Below are positions 60,168-64,000 of a stretch of DNA of 64,000 bases, one piece after another. The stretch's first letter is position 1; the number at the start of each line of letters is the position of its first letter. The notes beneath the pieces are model-generated. The model saw nothing but the letters and a program-made list of their open reading frames with translations. It was not told the origin of the DNA and did no database searches. The stretch spans positions 1 to 64,000 of the forward strand of contig NZ_JAKRYL010000022.1 in assembly GCF_023555415.1 (NCBI RefSeq). Direction: 5' to 3'. The DNA comes from Halalkalibacter alkaliphilus (GTDB taxonomy: Bacteria; Bacillota; Bacilli; Bacillales; Bacillaceae_D). The position numbers were made by a program, and so were the translations under genes.

Positions 60168-62354
60168 ATGGCTATTACGTTTAACAAAGAAACAAAAACA
60201 TTTCACTTAAAAGCTAAAAACACGAGCTATGTGATACAAGTTATTAATGATGGCTATTTAGCTCATCTATATTGGGGCAAAAAAATAAATGAGTATAATC
60301 ACTCAAACAAGGTTCGTTTTCGAGATAGAGGATTTTCACCGAACCCTGTTCCAAGTGATCGAACGTTTTCATTAGACACATTACCGCAAGAATACCCGGC
60401 ATATGGCAATACAGATTTTCGAACGCCAGCTTATCAAGTTCAGCTTGAAAATGGCAGTACGATCACCGATTTGCGCTATCTTTCTCATACGATTGTAAAA
60501 GGAAAGCCGACACTTGAAGGGCTTCCCGCGACATATGTGGAGTCGGAAGATGAGGCGGAAACGTTAGAAATCCTCCTTTTTGATGAACTAATCGGCTTAA
60601 AAGTGAAGCTGCTTTATACGGCATATGCTGATCTTGATGTGATTACTCGTTCGGTTCAGTTAGAGAATGAAGGCTCTTCTAATTTGAAAGTGTTAAAGGC
60701 TTCTAGTATGAATGTCGATTTTCAAGATAATCAATTTGAGATGATCACACTTTACGGAGCTCATGAAAGAGAACGTTTTATTAATCGGACAGAGCTACGT
60801 TACGGAGTTCAATCGATTGAAAGTCGTCGTGGGACGAGCAGCCATCAGCAAAATCCATTCGTTTCGTTAGTAAGAAAAGACACGAAGGAAGATCATGGTG
60901 ACGCGTACGGGATTAATCTTGTGTACAGCGGGAATTTTGAAGCTTCTGTCGAAGTCGATCAGTTTGACTGCACACGTCTAACGATGGGAATCAACTCATT
61001 TGACTTTACATGGCTTTTAGAACCAGGTGAAACCTTTACGGGACCTGAAGCGGTTTTGGTTTATTCATCCAATGGACTTGGAGCAATGTCACGAACCTTC
61101 CATAAGCTTTACCGCACGCGTTTGTGCCGAGGTGAGTTTAGAGATCAGGAACGTCCAATTCTTATTAATAACTGGGAAGCGACGTATTTTGATTTTAATG
61201 AAGAAAAGAGTACAGACATTGCGCGTAAAGGAAAAGATTTGGGGATCGAGCTATTCGTATTAGATGACGGTTGGTTTGGCAAGCGTGATGATGACAATAC
61301 ATCACTTGGCGATTGGTTTGTTGATAAAAAGAAGCTTCCAAATGGGTTGGAATCGTTAGTGGACAACGTTCGTAATACGGATATGCAATTTGGTCTTTGG
61401 TTTGAACCGGAAATGGTATCTGAAAACAGTGATTTGTTCCGTGAGCATCCAGACTGGTGCATTCATGTTCCAGATCGTAAGAAGTCTACAGGAAGAAACC
61501 AATTAATATTAGATTTTTCTCGAAAAGAAGTGTGTGATGAAATGATCAACAGAATTTCTATGATTCTTTCAAGTGCACCGATCACGTATGTAAAATGGGA
61601 CATGAATCGCCATATGACAGAAGCGGGCTCAGCAACACTGTCAGCAGAACGTCAAAGAGAGGTAGCGCATCGTTTTGTCCTTGGGGTGTACCGAGTGATG
61701 GATGAAATCACAACAAAGTTTCCTCACGTTTTATTTGAAAGCTGCTCAGGTGGGGGCGGACGTTTTGACCCTGGAATGCTCTATTACATGCCGCAAACAT
61801 GGACGAGTGATAACACGGATGCGATTTCACGATTGAAGATTCAATACGGCACAAGTTTAGTTTACCCTATTAGTTCAATGGGAGCGCATGTGTCTGATGT
61901 ACCGAATCATCAAGTAAATCGAATTACGTCACTTGAAATGCGTGGGCATGTCGCAATGTCTGGAAACCTTGGCTACGAACTAGACTTAACGAAGATGACG
62001 GATGAAGAGCAACAGATTGTTGTCGACCAAGTAGAGTACTACAAAGAAATCCGACCGCTTATTCAATTCGGTGACTTCTATCGTCTACTAAGTCCGTTTG
62101 AAGGCAACTACACAGCGTGGATGTTTGTCTCTGAAGATAAGTCTGAAGCCGTGTTTGCTCATTTTAGAGTATTAGATGAAGCGAACTCTGCTTTTGTCTC
62201 AGTGAAATTACAAGGCTTAGATCCAGATAAAAAGTACACGATTGCTGAACTTGGGGAGTCGTACTACGGTGATGAGCTAATGAATGTTGGGATCAACATT
62301 CCGAAAGTAAAAGGCGATTTCACAAGCGTCATGTGGAGACTGAAAGCAGAATGA
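60168..62354 (+). CDS. melA: Alpha-galactosidase (GH36)
   Basis: A 728-residue GH36 enzyme, close in length to Geobacillus AgaA. It releases alpha-1,6-linked galactose from melibiose and raffinose-type sugars. An N-terminal beta-sandwich (about 1-330) precedes the barrel. The nucleophile is Asp478 in YVKWDMNRH and the acid/base Asp548 in TWTSDNTDAISRL; SCSGGGGRFDPGML lies between. ELFVLDDGWFGKRDDD is the family start of the barrel. There is no signal peptide, so it acts inside the cell on imported sugars. AGGGGGGACACC is the ribosome site. Confidence 0.96.
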   Translation: MAITFNKETKTFHLKAKNTSYVIQVINDGYLAHLYWGKKINEYNHSNKVRFRDRGFSPNPVPSDRTFSLDTLPQEYPAYGNTDFRTPAYQVQLENGSTITDLRYLSHTIVKGKPTLEGLPATYVESEDEAETLEILLFDELIGLKVKLLYTAYADLDVITRSVQLENEGSSNLKVLKASSMNVDFQDNQFEMITLYGAHERERFINRTELRYGVQSIESRRGTSSHQQNPFVSLVRKDTKEDHGDAYGINLVYSGNFEASVEVDQFDCTRLTMGINSFDFTWLLEPGETFTGPEAVLVYSSNGLGAMSRTFHKLYRTRLCRGEFRDQERPILINNWEATYFDFNEEKSTDIARKGKDLGIELFVLDDGWFGKRDDDNTSLGDWFVDKKKLPNGLESLVDNVRNTDMQFGLWFEPEMVSENSDLFREHPDWCIHVPDRKKSTGRNQLILDFSRKEVCDEMINRISMILSSAPITYVKWDMNRHMTEAGSATLSAERQREVAHRFVLGVYRVMDEITTKFPHVLFESCSGGGGRFDPGMLYYMPQTWTSDNTDAISRLKIQYGTSLVYPISSMGAHVSDVPNHQVNRITSLEMRGHVAMSGNLGYELDLTKMTDEEQQIVVDQVEYYKEIRPLIQFGDFYRLLSPFEGNYTAWMFVSEDKSEAVFAHFRVLDEANSAFVSVKLQGLDPDKKYTIAELGESYYGDELMNVGINIPKVKGDFTSVMWRLKAE

Positions 62355-62411
62355 ACGCTTTAGTGTAGTAAAGAGGGTCTGACCCCTACCTATAAGGGTA
62401 TATTCAATATA

Positions 62412-62454
62412 AAAACTGTCTCAAAAGGAAAACCTTGTTGAGGCAGTTTTTTGT
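62412..62454. terminator. Convergent terminator of melA and the next gene
   Basis: AAAACTGTCTCAA (62412-62424) pairs with TTGAGGCAGTTTT (62438-62450), one G-U pair, T-run on both sides. Confidence 0.85.
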
Positions 62455-62459
62455 GTTCT

Positions 62460-62795
62460 TTAACACTTTCCACCGATACATATAAAACTTGCGATGACTT
62501 GGTTTTTAGAGTTTCTTACATATGCATTGTAAGGTATATCCTCATTGAGGGTTCTAAGTTGACTGACCATTTCTATACTAGTAAATGTTTTATGAACGGT
62601 TGCGTCAAAATCTACTAATGTAAAATCACTAATATCGACTTTCATTTCATGCCCTTCCTTGGTGAATAGCCATAAATCTTTATCGGAAACTTCAAAGAAA
62701 TCTATCGTGACGTTGCGCAAACTAACATCATTAAGATGAATGGTTACAGGTAATTGATTGTTTCTAAGATATTCAACTAGAGTCACAATTGCCAT
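62460..62795 (-). CDS. Small hypothetical protein
   Basis: I do not recognise this protein. From ATG 62795 it has 111 residues; GGTTGGTGAT lies a few bases upstream, and a longer in-frame start at 62861 has no good site. It has no membrane segment. The first 60 residues (VTIHLNDVSLRNVTIDFFEV, DKDLWLFTKEGHEMKVDISD) look like alternating beta-strands, and the end holds two close Cys residues (ICIGGKC). It stands alone between convergent melA and divergent vanZ-like genes. Confidence 0.55.
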   Translation of the reverse strand: MAIVTLVEYLRNNQLPVTIHLNDVSLRNVTIDFFEVSDKDLWLFTKEGHEMKVDISDFTLVDFDATVHKTFTSIEMVSQLRTLNEDIPYNAYVRNSKNQVIASFICIGGKC

Positions 62796-62966
62796 ACGAT
62801 CACCAACCTTTTTAATTGTTGTTACATTGTATGACAAGTTATTCGTGAATATGTAATTCAAAAGCTAAATTAATAGAATCATTCCTAGTTGATGATAAGA
62901 AGGCCGATTATTAACCTATGTTATAATAGAGTACGGAAGAATCTACGGATAAAATAGGAGTAAATA

Positions 62967-63869
62967 ATGAAAAAATGGTTAAAGATCGTAGTTTTTTACT
63001 GGTTGCCTGTTTTGTTTGTAGCAGCGATGATTTTTACGGCATCTTCTCAACCTTATGAGCAACAAGACATAAGACCATATATTTCTCAAGCTACGGATTT
63101 AGAAAAAATGAAAGAGATGTATAATCAGCTAAAAGTAGAACATGTGCAGCATCGTCTGTATGTGGAAGAGAACGGCTTTAAGCGGACGTTGCAGGTTATT
63201 GTGGATAGGTGGAAAGTACTCGTTTTTATAATTGGTATTGCCACTGCACTTGCCTTTGTCACAATTGTCACCTATGTCATAAAGGCCGTACGCAAACATG
63301 GATATAAACAAGTTGGGAAAGCGTCGGGATTTGTTGCAATCCTCATTGCGATAAGTGGTGTGTTAGCGTTTCTAGGAATGTTATTTGCGTTTCGAATCGA
63401 GGAATTATTAATCATCATGAAAAATCAACTGACTAATGGGCGAGCACAAAGCATTCTAGAAGGTATTCGTTTTCAATATGCAGGAAATGAAATTAGTGTG
63501 GAACGATTAGGATTTGAGAGCTTTATTGAATTCTTAATTCGAAAAGGTGCTCATTTTGGGTTTTTCTTCCTTTTAGGGTTTTTGACATACCGAGCACTAT
63601 GGGCTAGTGGATGTATGAAGAAATTGAGTTATTTTGGATCCCTGCTTTTTGTGCTACTTTATGCGATCTCAGACGAAATCCATCAAGCTTTTACACCGAA
63701 TCGAACTCCATTAGTCCAAGATGTTATCTTAGATTTTTCAGGTGGACTTACAGGTGTGACGCTGGCTTTTATTTTGTATATGGTCATTTCTGTTAATAAG
63801 AAAAAAGCAGAAAGCCAAAAGCCGCTTCAAATCAAATCAAGAATGGATCGCAGAAAATTTAAAGGTTAA
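62967..63869 (+). CDS. VanZ-family membrane protein
   Basis: A 300-residue VanZ-like protein. The N-terminal helix (WLKIVVFYWLPVLFVAAMIF) leads to the family motif FTASSQ; further helices lie near 85-105, 115-140, 195-215, 225-235 and 260-280. RKGAHFGFFFLLGFLTYRAL and YAISDEIHQAFTPNRTPLVQ are the VanZ signatures. VanZ itself gives low-level teicoplanin resistance, but most relatives have no known role. A long extracytoplasmic loop (about 28-80) is unusual compared with short VanZ proteins. AGGAGT precedes the ATG. Confidence 0.85.
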   Translation: MKKWLKIVVFYWLPVLFVAAMIFTASSQPYEQQDIRPYISQATDLEKMKEMYNQLKVEHVQHRLYVEENGFKRTLQVIVDRWKVLVFIIGIATALAFVTIVTYVIKAVRKHGYKQVGKASGFVAILIAISGVLAFLGMLFAFRIEELLIIMKNQLTNGRAQSILEGIRFQYAGNEISVERLGFESFIEFLIRKGAHFGFFFLLGFLTYRALWASGCMKKLSYFGSLLFVLLYAISDEIHQAFTPNRTPLVQDVILDFSGGLTGVTLAFILYMVISVNKKKAESQKPLQIKSRMDRRKFKG

Positions 63870-63874
63870 AAAAG

Positions 63875-63903
63875 CACCAAAAGGTCCGAACGACCTTTTG
63901 GTG
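63875..63903. terminator. Convergent terminator at the window end
   Basis: CACCAAAAGGTC (63875-63886) and GACCTTTTGGTG (63892-63903) pair perfectly around CGAAC, between the vanZ-like gene and a minus-strand gene. Confidence 0.75.
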
Positions 63904-63910
63904 TCTAATG

Positions 63911-64000
63911 TTATTGCTGATAAGGAAATTGCGTACTATAACCAGAAAACTGTTGGTGCGATTGATCAATTTTTTGTTGATCTTCTGCTTCCAAGCCATA
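63911..64000 (-). CDS. 3' end of a minus-strand gene (partial)
   Basis: From the right edge the minus strand reads 29 codons without stop (YGLEAEDQQKIDQSHQQFSG then YSTQFPYQQ) and ends at TAA (63911-63913), just before the convergent terminator. The Gln/Tyr-rich tail recalls spore-coat proteins, but that is a guess. The gene start is outside the window. Confidence 0.4.
   Translation of the reverse strand, partial: YGLEAEDQQKIDQSHQQFSGYSTQFPYQQ

Overview
The window is a chromosomal segment of a low-GC Gram-positive endospore-former of the family Bacillaceae, most likely an alkaliphilic or halotolerant Bacillus relative (Alkalihalobacillus / Halalkalibacter type). The evidence is gene order matching the Bacillus subtilis yvl-yvo-his-yvc-clpP-cggR-gapA-eno-secG-rnr-smpB-ssrA region, Bacillus-type Shine-Dalgarno sequences with frequent TTG and GTG starts, a Crh protein with Gln15, and an SsrA tag (GKENNNFAVAA) of the type I recall from alkaliphilic bacilli. 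Osmolyte functions (a carnitine-to-betaine operon and a BCCT carrier) fit a salt-adapted lifestyle. No phage, IS transposase, CRISPR array, rRNA or tRNA gene was seen.

Layout. 1-6.5 kb: yvlBCD behind a sigma-W-like promoter, then hprK, lgt, yvoD, ppaX, yvoF. 6.5-14.2 kb: an accessory insertion that breaks the B. subtilis-like order. It holds a TetR regulator, a six-copy 53-bp hairpin array, a membrane protein, and an operon for L-carnitine conversion (cdhC-cdhA-cdhB) fused to a betaine/carnitine ABC importer. Three copies of one operator tie the regulator to the operon. 14.2-20.9 kb: the complete operon hisZGDBHAFI. 20.9-27.7 kb: yvcD, trxB, yvcI-rapZ-glmR-whiA-crh, and clpP reading the other way behind a perfect CtsR box. 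28-37.3 kb: sigL, a glutaredoxin-like protein, and the glycolytic operon cggR-gapA-pgk-tpiA-gpmI-eno with a readable CggR operator.

37.7-49 kb is mostly accessory: a cyclase/formamidase-like enzyme, a BCCT transporter, a decayed duplicate of an ABC permease, the GlcNAc locus (SIS protein, nagR, nagB, nagA, divergent nagP) and an intact ABC permease/ATPase pair. That pair lacks a binding protein but is preceded by a conserved 31-codon ORF. 49.1-55.3 kb returns to core functions: secG, two alpha/beta hydrolases, rnr, smpB and ssrA. The tmRNA gene is interrupted in its T-loop by a 282-nt group I intron, and a decayed LAGLIDADG endonuclease gene lies immediately downstream on the other strand. 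56-62.4 kb is the alpha-galactoside operon msmR-msmE-amyD-amyC-melA; the window ends with a small unknown protein, a VanZ-family protein and the 3' end of another gene.

The genes work together as a carbon-control cluster (HprK, Crh, PpaX, CggR and the lower glycolytic enzymes), a stress and quality-control set (ClpP, TrxB, RNase R, SmpB, tmRNA), envelope functions (Lgt, SecG, GlmR) and scavenging operons for carnitine, amino sugars and alpha-galactosides. Several intergenic gaps hold mosaic hairpin repeats whose stems differ at each locus while the 7-8-nt loops and the spacer are kept; this family looks worth study.
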